52,798 bases of DNA from Pseudomonadota bacterium (GTDB lineage: Bacteria; Cyanobacteriota; Vampirovibrionia; Obscuribacterales; Obscuribacteraceae): the NCBI GenBank assembly GCA_021324135.1, contig JAJPJO010000215.1, positions 1 to 52,798 on the forward strand, in the 5' to 3' direction. Shown here piece by piece: positions 46,414 to 52,798 of the stretch. How positions within the stretch are numbered: the stretch's first letter is position 1; each line of letters opens with the position of its first letter. The position numbers were made by a program, and so were the translations under genes. Below the pieces are notes generated by a model. The model had not been told where the DNA came from. It saw nothing but the letters and a program-made list of their open reading frames with translations, and ran no database searches.

Positions 46414-47268
46414 TCAGGTGGACATTGCCCGATCGTAGCTCGGTATGCTGATCGAATTACTGATACTGGCCAGCTCGGAGCGCAGATAGTCCTCCAGTCC
46501 GCCTTCCATGAGATTGCGCACTTCCTGGAGGAAACGTGCAGCCGGTGCCCCATCGATCACTCTATGGTCGAAGTTGAGGCTGAGAGTCATGATCGGTCTG
46601 ATCTCGATTTTTCCATTGCGGACGACGGCGCGTTCTTCCACTTCGCCTACGCCAAAAATTGATGTGGCAACGCAGGGCGGAATCATCATTTTTATGCCGT
46701 ATTTGCCCAGAGTAGAGACACCAAAGGTCGCGCCCTGATATTTGAGTCGAATCCAGGGGTAGCGATTGCCCAGGAAAAGCATGAGTCGGCGGAACAACCA
46801 GGGCATGTTGTTGAAGCGATGCTGAATGTCCAGGGTAGGCACCTCTGAGATTTCCGCTTCGCCATAAGCCCGCAATTCACGGGCAATTTCCAGCACCGGC
46901 TTGGCATCGGCATTTTCAATCGCCCCGAAAAACACGGTCGGTTGAGTGCCGATGTAGCGCTCGATTGTAAATCCGGCAACGATGTCTCTGAAGGTTACGA
47001 GCCTTCCCCACGGCAGCCTGAAAGTCCTGCTGTCGGGATGCGACCTCTGGGCCACTGCGATTGCTTTCAGCAGGATGGCGGTAACAGTCGTGCGGTAGCC
47101 CATCTCCTTGAGCTGAGCGCGTAAATTCTCCGCCCAGGTCATGTCGACGTCACAAAAGAGATAAGTGGGAACGCTGCCTTTGTTCACCACATTTATCAGG
47201 TCAAGAACGTTCCAGCGCGGTCTTGGAATATCTGAAACAGTGAAGTTAAACAGCTTTTTCGTGTCCAT
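46414..47268 (-). CDS. Stand-alone 2-oxoacid dehydrogenase-type acyltransferase (E2 catalytic domain)
   Basis: A 284-residue protein consisting only of the E2 catalytic/chloramphenicol-acetyltransferase fold. The active motif NFDHRVIDGAPAARFL with His near 234 and DG is intact; the second substrate-channel region has YQGATFGVSTLGKYG. There is no lipoyl or E1/E3-binding domain, so it is not a standard pyruvate dehydrogenase E2; such short forms may act as acetyl- or acyltransferases with CoA. No E1 or E3 gene is near. ATG 47268 has AAAAGG immediately before it and AAAGG eleven bases before. It is read away from the structured region at 47.3-47.7 kb. Confidence 0.85.
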   Translation of the reverse strand: MDTKKLFNFTVSDIPRPRWNVLDLINVVNKGSVPTYLFCDVDMTWAENLRAQLKEMGYRTTVTAILLKAIAVAQRSHPDSRTFRLPWGRLVTFRDIVAGFTIERYIGTQPTVFFGAIENADAKPVLEIARELRAYGEAEISEVPTLDIQHRFNNMPWLFRRLMLFLGNRYPWIRLKYQGATFGVSTLGKYGIKMMIPPCVATSIFGVGEVEERAVVRNGKIEIRPIMTLSLNFDHRVIDGAPAARFLQEVRNLMEGGLEDYLRSELASISNSISIPSYDRAMST

Positions 47269-47351
47269 CCTTTTCGTGTACCTTTGGTCTCGACAATCTA
47301 TACAGCAAATATCTCACGGTCCGACAAATATACGGAACTATGTAATCTACT

Positions 47352-47369
47352 CTATAACTAAAGTTATAG
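47352..47369. promoter_or_regulatory. Palindromic operator candidate CTATAACTAAAGTTATAG
   Basis: Perfect 8-base arms around AA, 83 bases upstream of the E2 gene (minus) and ending one base before a TTGACA (47371-47376) that could be the -35 of a plus-strand promoter (16-base spacer, TGAAAT at 47393-47398). A half-site AGTTATAG recurs at about 47498. It looks like a dimeric repressor operator. Confidence 0.5.
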
Positions 47370-47499
47370 GTTGACAACTGCACCTTATCCTTTGAAATGC
47401 CCGCTTGGCCGACATTAATATCAATCCGGGAAGTGCTTATTTCACTTTAATCTAACTAAGGTGGCGACGATGCAAAGTCTTAAGCATATGTAATATGAG

Positions 47500-47706
47500 T
47501 TATAGATGGCGAGCCGGGCAATTTGTTCCAACGGCCAGTCGCAGCCCCGGTGCTCAGGCTCTATACACCTCGGCCGATCGACGCCACCAGGATTGTTTTT
47601 ATGGTGGCACATACGGTGGCGCGCAAGCCCGATTGGCGCTCAAAATCGTGCCCTCGGGGGTGATGATACAATGGGAAAAGACGGGTGGATGGGGCACCCG
47701 TCTTTT
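47500..47706 (+). ncRNA. Candidate structured RNA ending in a strong terminator
   Basis: In the 569-base gap 47269-47837 no gene is credible, yet the stretch before the terminator can fold: GAGCCGGGC (47511-47519) pairs, with bulges, with GCCC (47627-47630), GG and CTC (up to 47641), and GCCACCA (47583-47589) pairs perfectly with TGGTGGC (47602-47608). It ends at a textbook rho-independent terminator. I do not recognise it as 6S, SRP, tmRNA or RNase P RNA. A reading frame across it (47495-47767) runs through the terminator and lacks a ribosome site. Confidence 0.4.
47676..47706. terminator. Strong bidirectional rho-independent terminator
   Basis: AAAAGACGGGTG and CACCCGTCTTTT form a 12-pair stem around GATGGGG, followed by T; the mirrored A tract makes it work on both strands. 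It can end the MerR/partner unit coming from the right on the minus strand and a plus-strand RNA coming from the left. Confidence 0.88.
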
Positions 47707-47837
47707 TGTCACTATCCAGCAGCTCTGTAGCTCTTGGTGTTTCGCTCCTGTCTCGACCTCAACTTAAGACGCAGATTGAAGCTCCGCTGGGCTACTGGTG
47801 CAATCAGTGTGCTGGCTAAGGCACTGCTGATTGAACC

Positions 47838-48452
47838 TCAGGACTTCCGGATGGCGCCCTGCCGTCCTTCGCTCCCGGCGATGGCAGCTTCTGCCTGGAT
47901 CAGTGCATCCTCGTACCCGTGCGTGTAGCGAGAGCGCATCTGCATTATGGCGGAAACCGACAATGTCGAAGTTTGAAGGGCGACAATAAACTCTTTGGTG
48001 TAAATGCTCAAATGCCTGTTCAGCAGCGGAACGCGCGAGCCGACAGGATGGTCGGCCAGGGCTTGCATCAGATCAGCTCGGGCTCTTTCGATTGGCTCCG
48101 AGTCAGGTCGGCGCCCCTGGCACAAGTCCATCCAGGTCTGTACCCAGACGCGCCGGAAACGCTGGATGGCCATGGTTATGCGCATCACCGGCAGGCTGGT
48201 CGATACCGCCTTAGCTGATTGCTGAGGCGCCTGCTGCTCGAGACCTTTTGTGCCGCCGCTTTTCGGCCGATTGTTCTCAGGGGTGTCTGCTTCGGTGGCA
48301 TATATGGTGGCGCACGGTTCGCTGCTCAGACTTAATGTCTTGCTGCCAACGCGGCCGCGCATGCGAACCTTTACAGCAATGACGGTTGGCTCCAGCTGTG
48401 CGTTGCCATCCTCATCCAGCTTTTTTCCCTCAGGAATTGTTGCGTCTTTCAT
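47838..48452 (-). CDS. Hypothetical protein encoded with a MerR regulator
   Basis: A 204-residue protein I do not recognise. Residues 1-55 look beta-rich (PTVIAVKVRMRGRVGS), a Pro/Gln/Ser linker follows, and residues about 90-204 are helical and rich in Arg (RFRRVWVQTWMDLCQGRR). No membrane segment is visible. ATG 48452 has GGAGGG eleven bases upstream and lies 20 bases after the merR stop; the frame is open further upstream through the merR end but without a better start. It should be cotranscribed with merR and end at the terminator at 47676-47706. Role unknown; MerR partners are often the regulated function. Confidence 0.7.
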   Translation of the reverse strand: MKDATIPEGKKLDEDGNAQLEPTVIAVKVRMRGRVGSKTLSLSSEPCATIYATEADTPENNRPKSGGTKGLEQQAPQQSAKAVSTSLPVMRITMAIQRFRRVWVQTWMDLCQGRRPDSEPIERARADLMQALADHPVGSRVPLLNRHLSIYTKEFIVALQTSTLSVSAIMQMRSRYTHGYEDALIQAEAAIAGSEGRQGAIRKS

Positions 48453-48472
48453 GACGAACGGACCCTCCGTTC

Positions 48473-48991
48473 TTACCTGGTATTGTCCGCCTTGAGCATA
48501 TCCAGGGCGGCTTTCACACGATCGTGCAGAAGAGGCTCGTCCAATTCTGAATGCCAATCTTCCTCCGCCAGGATCTTCAAGCCCGGCTCAATCGTTATCT
48601 CGCGCCATCTTTTCGGCTTGAATGTTTCCTTTCTCAAGAGCCGCTGTTTCACACGCACAGACTCGGCCACGTTATCTATAACGTGAATCAGCTCATCGTC
48701 AGTCAAGCCGTAAAGAAGGGATTGAACTTCCGAGAGCGGCAGCGCTACGCTTTGCAGTGCTTTGACCGAGACGATCTGCAGCACGTGCCGCTCGCTGTAT
48801 CTGGCCTGCCGTCCTTCAATCTCAGGCCGGTCAAGCAAACCCAGCGTCGTGTAGTAGCGTATTGTTCTTTTGTCAGGAGCCGCCGAGACCCTCTGATCTT
48901 GCTGCATATCCATGAGCGCATGCTCTTTGAGCATGCGCGCCACTTCCTGGCAGAGTTGATCGAGAGAGTATGATTTGCGTTCCGCAATCAT
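48473..48991 (-). CDS. MerR-family transcriptional regulator
   Basis: A 172-residue DNA-binding protein. The winged helix lies after an N-terminal extension of about 40 residues: TIRYYTTLGLLDRPEI, then RQARYSERHVLQIVSVKAL, the MerR signature. A helical C-terminus follows, without the Cys cluster of metal-sensing members, so the signal is unknown. The ATG at 48991 is six bases after a well-formed -10 box, which implies a leaderless mRNA. Upstream lies a 593-base region with repeated ATTACTGTCAT and GAATGTCAAT, one copy of ACTGTCAT being in the promoter spacer where MerR proteins bind. Autoregulation is inferred. Confidence 0.88.
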   Translation of the reverse strand: MIAERKSYSLDQLCQEVARMLKEHALMDMQQDQRVSAAPDKRTIRYYTTLGLLDRPEIEGRQARYSERHVLQIVSVKALQSVALPLSEVQSLLYGLTDDELIHVIDNVAESVRVKQRLLRKETFKPKRWREITIEPGLKILAEEDWHSELDEPLLHDRVKAALDMLKADNTR

Positions 48992-48997
48992 AACAGT

Positions 48998-49026
48998 ATT
49001 GTCCGCCTAAACTGTCATGCTGTCAA
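48998..49026 (-). promoter_or_regulatory. merR promoter with ACTGTCAT in the spacer, probably leaderless
   Basis: On the minus strand TTGACA (49026-49021), a 17-base spacer and GACAAT (49003-48998). Only six bases separate the -10 from the ATG at 48991, so transcription should start at or near the A of the start codon. The spacer contains ATGACAGT (49018-49011). Confidence 0.6.
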
Positions 49027-49561
49027 GATACCGCTTTTCTGAATGTCAATCGCCAAATGTCCTATTTTGATAGGTTTTCAGGTGAATCTCGCGAGGCATC
49101 GTCATGAAGCAATGTTACAGTGTGACACCAAGACACCGGAATGTCAATTACTGTCATTATTAATGCCTCTGACCTGAGAACGTCCGCAGTCAGTAACCTG
49201 GGCGTTACGTATCAACTGATGAGAGCTGTTCGGACTTTGCTTATTCGGGAAAGCCTGCAGCCTATCCGCCGAATAATGTCTCCCATTCGATAGTCCAGAC
49301 ATATTACTGTCATACTGCAGTCTCGCCCAGACACTGAGCAGGCAGAGGTGACCTCCAAATTTTCCTCGGCTCAGTCATATTGGATTTTTCAAAAAAGTCT
49401 GACATAACCGTAGGTCTAGAACTGGTGAGCTGTTCCAGGTAAACATCCAGGTACCGTCCACGTCAATTCGACCGTTTTTAGCTGTCAGACTTTTCTGCAA
49501 AGTTCAATATATATAGGAAAAGAAAAAGAAGAGGGAGGGGGCAGCTATACATTACTGTCAT
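49011..49561. repeat. ATTACTGTCAT / GAATGTCAAT repeats upstream of merR
   Basis: ATTACTGTCAT occurs at 49147-49157, 49303-49313 and 49551-49561, and its core ACTGTCAT also at 49011-49018. GAATGTCAAT occurs at 49041-49050 and 49139-49148. The region 48992-49584 has no gene. The last copy is part of a small dyad (ATTAC...GTAAT). Confidence 0.65.
49377..49510. mobile_element. MITE-like inverted-repeat element (134 bases)
   Basis: Two 28-base arms, 49377-49404 and 49483-49510, match at 24 of 28 positions, each with ATATTG at the outer end and AAAAGTCTGACA at the inner end. The core contains no reading frame. The inner 12 bases equal the TCTGACA repeats near 38.2-38.4 kb. It may be a non-autonomous element or a paired operator; target duplications were not found. 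Confidence 0.45.
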
Positions 49562-49584
49562 GCTTACTGTAATCAAAAGCCGCG

Positions 49585-52092
49585 TCACGGCCGGACGAGG
49601 AAAGTTCTCGGCTCGCTGATGTAGCCTTTGGCTTGGCTGCCATCCCGTGCCAGAATTGCCACCTGGTGCTTACCCGTCTTCTCCATGATTTCACGGGGAA
49701 TTTCAAAGATGCCCTGGCTGACAGGCAGTTCCTTATGAAGCACGAGCTGATCCGGTGGCGGGACTACATTGCTTGGCAGGTCAGCGAATCCAACATCAGA
49801 GCCGGAAATAAGCACAAACACTCCACTGGCGCCCCTCACCCCTCGCGCATCAAATGAAACGAATAATCGATCGCCCCGCCCGACAGCAGGCATCACATAC
49901 TGATTCAAGTCATTTGAGCGCGGCGATGACTGCCGCAGCTCAACAAGCGGATATATTTGGTTGGAGTCCGCACCATGCGCGGACAGAAGGCTCACTCTGT
50001 ACTGCCCCGGCAAAAATTGAATGCCCAGATCGCTTATGGTGCCGTTCATGACCCAATTGCGATAACGGCTCGGAATGAATAAAAGTTTTCCGCAGCTCTC
50101 CTGAGCAAATGGACCTTCACTGTAATCAATCCAACTGGCCGGTTGATGTTGCGAACGCCAGACGAGGCGTGCCCGCCTGGCAATTTCCTTTGCCGGTATC
50201 GAGCTGGTTGTCGTTACCTCGAGCCAGGCAAGAGAAAAAGGATCAAGCTGGCGTGAGTGGCACAGCCAAATCGTCTGAGCTTGCGATGGCTCATCAATTG
50301 TCCAGGAAGGCTGGGCGGAGGCGCTGCCGGCCGAAAATAGTTTTTCTCCACCGGGTCGCTTCCATCGACTATAAGCGCCTTTTGAAGGGCTCCAATGCAA
50401 AACCTCGTAACATTGGGGGTCACTAGATATGGTGGCAAGCAGCCCTGAATAGATGAACTCCCTCGGTCCTGGAAGAGGCCGCTCTACTGTAACTATCTTC
50501 GCGTTGTAGTCTTTTCCGGAGATGGCCTTATCCATAATCTGGCGCAAGAGCTCGGGTCTACCGATCAAGCCGGCTCCGGCAAAATCCTGCGGCAAATCGG
50601 CGAGCACCACTTGTGTCCCCGGCGGGCTGGCGCTGCATTCTCGAGCCAGCTGCTGCTTCAATCCTTCCATCTGCAAGCTTGCTTGTACCCAGGCATACAT
50701 ATTGTGTTGCAAGGCTAGATACCAGACAGCTGCTAGAACGAGGAATGCCACCAGAGGCGATGCCGACATGAAAGCACCAAACCCGTACTTACTGATTGAC
50801 TGTCGTCCAGACCATCTCGCTAAAGGCAATCTTGGAATAACGCCTGCACTCAATAGAAGGCATAAGAATGAAGATCCCAGGAAAAATAGCCGGCTGCCGA
50901 CAAGGTTGGGATAGATGTGCCAGACCTGGAATGCAGGCAGTTCGACCAATAATAATGAGAGCATCAGAAAGACTGTAATGCGCCTGCCGGAGATCGATTG
51001 AAATCGTCGGGCGACAGCACCTCCTGCCAGGACAAGCCCCGCATACTGAGCTGTCCTCAAGAGATCGCTGGCGAAAGGTTGCTCCTCATTTACACCACAA
51101 AGAATTTTGCCGAGTGTCGGCCCATCAGCGAAGTTCTTCAATGCTTTGATGACACTTTTGAAGCTGGTAGACCCGTATCCACCGACAAGCGATCCAATCA
51201 TTGCGGCTCGAAAGATAAGAAAGAATAGAAGAGCGGCGAAATATCCCCCGATAATCAGACATCTGGTACGCAGCGGCAATTGGCTCCAGCTCAAAGGTTC
51301 AGCCAACAACACCTCGGCGGCAAGCATGACCAGAGGCAATGTCACAGCCATCTCTTTGCAGTGCAGTGCAATCAGAAATGAAACAAAAGACAATACCAGA
51401 GCGCTTCTTGAATCTACAGATCGGTAATGAATGTAAAGGCATAGCGCAGACAAACAAAAAAATGTGCAGTAAACGTCCACCCTTCCAATCATCCATGCTA
51501 CCGCCTCTGGATGAATTGGATAAAGGATGAACAGCAGTGCTGCACATGCGCCAGTTAGAACGCCTCTGGCATTGCCGTTCGGCGCTTGGCTGTTCGATTT
51601 TTCATTGCTCAATTGCCAGCCCAGAACTCCGACAAGCCAGGCACAACCGCTAAAGAAGAGCAAGTTCGAAAGATGGAAGCCGAAGGCGCGCATGCCCCAG
51701 AGAAAATAATCGGCCCAGATGGAGAGCGTTATTGCCGGTCTGAAACTAGTCAAGCCATCGGTCTGGCCCGTGACAGCGGAATGCCAGCAAAAGTTCAGCC
51801 CCTGCAGAGCCCTGAGCAAATGCTGAGCAGGTGTTCCTTCGCCATGAAAAATATGACAAGCATGATCGAGATGTTTGTAATCATCAAGCAGAAAGCCGAC
51901 ATGCAAACATGGTTGCATGACAGTCAATACAAGTGCGATGCAACAAAGAAGGCTGGCAATACCGGCGACAAAACGCCGGCTCCGAGCCGCTGGGGACGCA
52001 CCGGCATCATCTCGGCTGACTGAGCCGGTTTGCCGATCGTCTCGCACCACCGGCGGTGCAGCAGTCAAAGTTGGGTCTTCCCTGAGTCTCAC
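49585..52092 (-). CDS. GT-C type membrane glycosyltransferase (TMTC/PMT-like)
   Basis: An 835-residue polytopic protein. A polar N-terminus (about 40 residues) precedes the first helix; the first loop has FLLDDYKHL with the acidic pair of GT-C enzymes, then TSFRPAITLSIWADYFLWG and GFHLSNLLFF, a pattern typical of protein O-mannosyltransferase/TMTC-like families. About ten helices span residues 45-480; the last 330 residues are soluble and should face outside, with an Ig-like feel near the end (KHQVAILARDGSQA). It differs from the tandem pair at 10.7-14.5 kb and has a separate soluble domain. The start is GTG 52092, with AGGTAAG upstream; it may transfer sugar to a protein or glycan. Confidence 0.82.
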   Translation of the reverse strand: MRLREDPTLTAAPPVVRDDRQTGSVSRDDAGASPAARSRRFVAGIASLLCCIALVLTVMQPCLHVGFLLDDYKHLDHACHIFHGEGTPAQHLLRALQGLNFCWHSAVTGQTDGLTSFRPAITLSIWADYFLWGMRAFGFHLSNLLFFSGCAWLVGVLGWQLSNEKSNSQAPNGNARGVLTGACAALLFILYPIHPEAVAWMIGRVDVYCTFFCLSALCLYIHYRSVDSRSALVLSFVSFLIALHCKEMAVTLPLVMLAAEVLLAEPLSWSQLPLRTRCLIIGGYFAALLFFLIFRAAMIGSLVGGYGSTSFKSVIKALKNFADGPTLGKILCGVNEEQPFASDLLRTAQYAGLVLAGGAVARRFQSISGRRITVFLMLSLLLVELPAFQVWHIYPNLVGSRLFFLGSSFLCLLLSAGVIPRLPLARWSGRQSISKYGFGAFMSASPLVAFLVLAAVWYLALQHNMYAWVQASLQMEGLKQQLARECSASPPGTQVVLADLPQDFAGAGLIGRPELLRQIMDKAISGKDYNAKIVTVERPLPGPREFIYSGLLATISSDPQCYEVLHWSPSKGAYSRWKRPGGEKLFSAGSASAQPSWTIDEPSQAQTIWLCHSRQLDPFSLAWLEVTTTSSIPAKEIARRARLVWRSQHQPASWIDYSEGPFAQESCGKLLFIPSRYRNWVMNGTISDLGIQFLPGQYRVSLLSAHGADSNQIYPLVELRQSSPRSNDLNQYVMPAVGRGDRLFVSFDARGVRGASGVFVLISGSDVGFADLPSNVVPPPDQLVLHKELPVSQGIFEIPREIMEKTGKHQVAILARDGSQAKGYISEPRTFLVRP

Positions 52093-52195
52093 GAGCGCTT
52101 ACCTGGATGTAAAGCGCCGCCATTTTAGCATCGTCCCTTCAAAGCCAGGCTAAATCAGCCTCATAATTCCTGCCATCGCGGTTGTCGAAATCTGC

Positions 52196-52798
52196 TCAGT
52201 CTTCCAACTTGTATCCGACACCATGAACATTCTTTATCAACGACGGCTGTCCTTTTGTATCGATTTTGCTGCGCAACTTCTTCACGGATGTGCGGATTGT
52301 TTCTGGAGACTTTTCAGAATCGGCTGTCCAGACACGATCGAGGAGGGCTTCGGCGCTGAAAACTTGACCCTTATGTCGCATTAAGAATTCCAGCAAGGCA
52401 AACTCCATGCGCGGCAAATGAATTTCTTCTTCGTTCTTCGTCACCCGATGGGAAACGACATCGAGCGTCAAGTCGCCCGCTTGCAGAACTTCTCCGGCAA
52501 TTGCCGAAGGCCGTCGCAAAAGAGCCCGGATGCGCGCTGAAAGCTCCTTGAGATGAAATGGTTTCGTCAGATAATCATCAGCTCCGGCATCGAAACCTAC
52601 TTCTTTATCGGGCACTGTGCCCCGGCCGGTCAAAATGAGAATCGGCGATTGCCCGCCAAGCGCCCGATATTGCTTGCAGACTTCAATGCCGTCCATCTTC
52701 GGAATGGTCAAATCCATCACGATCACATCGTATTTATAGGACTTCATCATGTCGAGGGCGTCAAGCCCGGTCTCCACCCACTCGACCAGATAATGCTC
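52196..52798 (-). CDS. OmpR/PhoB-family response regulator (5' partial)
   Basis: The gene runs off the right edge; about 30 N-terminal residues with the acid pocket are missing. The receiver remnant shows VIVMDLTIPKMDG (phospho-Asp), LTGRG and LTKPF with the conserved Lys. The C-terminal winged helix reads GDLTLDVVSHRVTKN, LLEFLMRHKGQVFSAEALLDRVW, and TIRTSVKKLRSKI, which is the DNA-recognition helix of PhoB-type regulators. The frame is open before the GTG at 52777, so that is not the real start. Its kinase is presumably beyond the window. Confidence 0.92.
   Translation of the reverse strand, partial: EHYLVEWVETGLDALDMMKSYKYDVIVMDLTIPKMDGIEVCKQYRALGGQSPILILTGRGTVPDKEVGFDAGADDYLTKPFHLKELSARIRALLRRPSAIAGEVLQAGDLTLDVVSHRVTKNEEEIHLPRMEFALLEFLMRHKGQVFSAEALLDRVWTADSEKSPETIRTSVKKLRSKIDTKGQPSLIKNVHGVGYKLED

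Noticed and set aside
47495..47767. 90-codon frame across the candidate RNA
   Set aside because: It reads through a perfect terminator and lacks a ribosome site.
48290..48315. Peptide ATIYATE in the MerR partner also present in the histidine kinase (near 2020)
   Set aside because: A seven-residue match between unrelated contexts; chance is plausible and the surrounding sequence does not align.
1..52798. CRISPR arrays, tRNA, rRNA, insertion-sequence transposases, prophage genes
   Set aside because: Looked for on both strands by eye; none found. A small tRNA could have been missed without a covariance search.

Overview
No rRNA, tRNA or marker gene is visible, so the taxonomy is inferred. The mix suggests a member of the non-photosynthetic Cyanobacteriota (Melainabacteria/Vampirovibrionia, Obscuribacterales-like): moderate GC, Hanks-type kinases joined to TPR or sensor modules, many TPR membrane proteins of unknown role, multi-receiver phosphorelay proteins, a lone MglA-type GTPase, Tad-type pseudopilins and a cyanobacterial-style HtrA. 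I hold this at about 50% confidence. Coding density is high, genes often overlap as ATGA, and AGGAGG-type ribosome sites are common but not universal.

Layout. 0-6.3 kb: a hybrid histidine kinase cut by the left edge, a beta-lactamase-fold hydrolase coupled to a dCMP deaminase, uridine phosphorylase with a strong promoter, an odd small reading frame interrupted by TGA, an unknown protein and an MglA-like GTPase. 6.5-10.6 kb (minus): a 1056-residue membrane protein (acidic tail, TPR, new domain) and a TPR lipoprotein with a likely CTG start. 10.7-24.5 kb (plus): nine genes in one direction, comprising two tandem GT-C membrane glycosyltransferases, a TPR membrane protein, a TadG-like protein with a split vWA domain, two TadE-like pseudopilins, a cellulose-synthase-like GT2, a second copy of the new membrane domain and a zinc-ribbon/kinase/TPR protein. 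This is the best candidate for an undescribed surface system. 24.5-37.2 kb: a TPR membrane protein, an aldose-epimerase-like protein, HtrA plus a zinc alcohol dehydrogenase, a second Ser/Thr kinase, exported MsrB coupled to a multi-receiver diguanylate cyclase, an orphan receiver and a CPBP protease.

37.3-49.6 kb: a DUF62 protein; a DUF6088/AbiEi-like gene behind an array of TCTGACA repeats; a tricorn protease with a histone-H1-like tail coupled to xanthine phosphoribosyltransferase; a four-repeat MshEN-like protein coupled to a patatin whose nucleophile serine is asparagine; a stand-alone E2-type acyltransferase; a structured non-coding stretch with a strong terminator; and a MerR regulator with an unknown partner behind a repeat-rich leader that includes a MITE-like element. 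49.6-52.8 kb: a third GT-C type membrane protein and an OmpR-type regulator cut by the right edge.

Themes: signalling (histidine phosphorelay, Ser/Thr kinases, cyclic-di-GMP), envelope glycan and pilus-like assembly, and purine/pyrimidine salvage. Possible new biology lies in the 10.7-24.5 kb cluster with its shared MWW/RGFDR domain, and in the two repeat-bearing intergenic regions near 38.3 and 49.3 kb.
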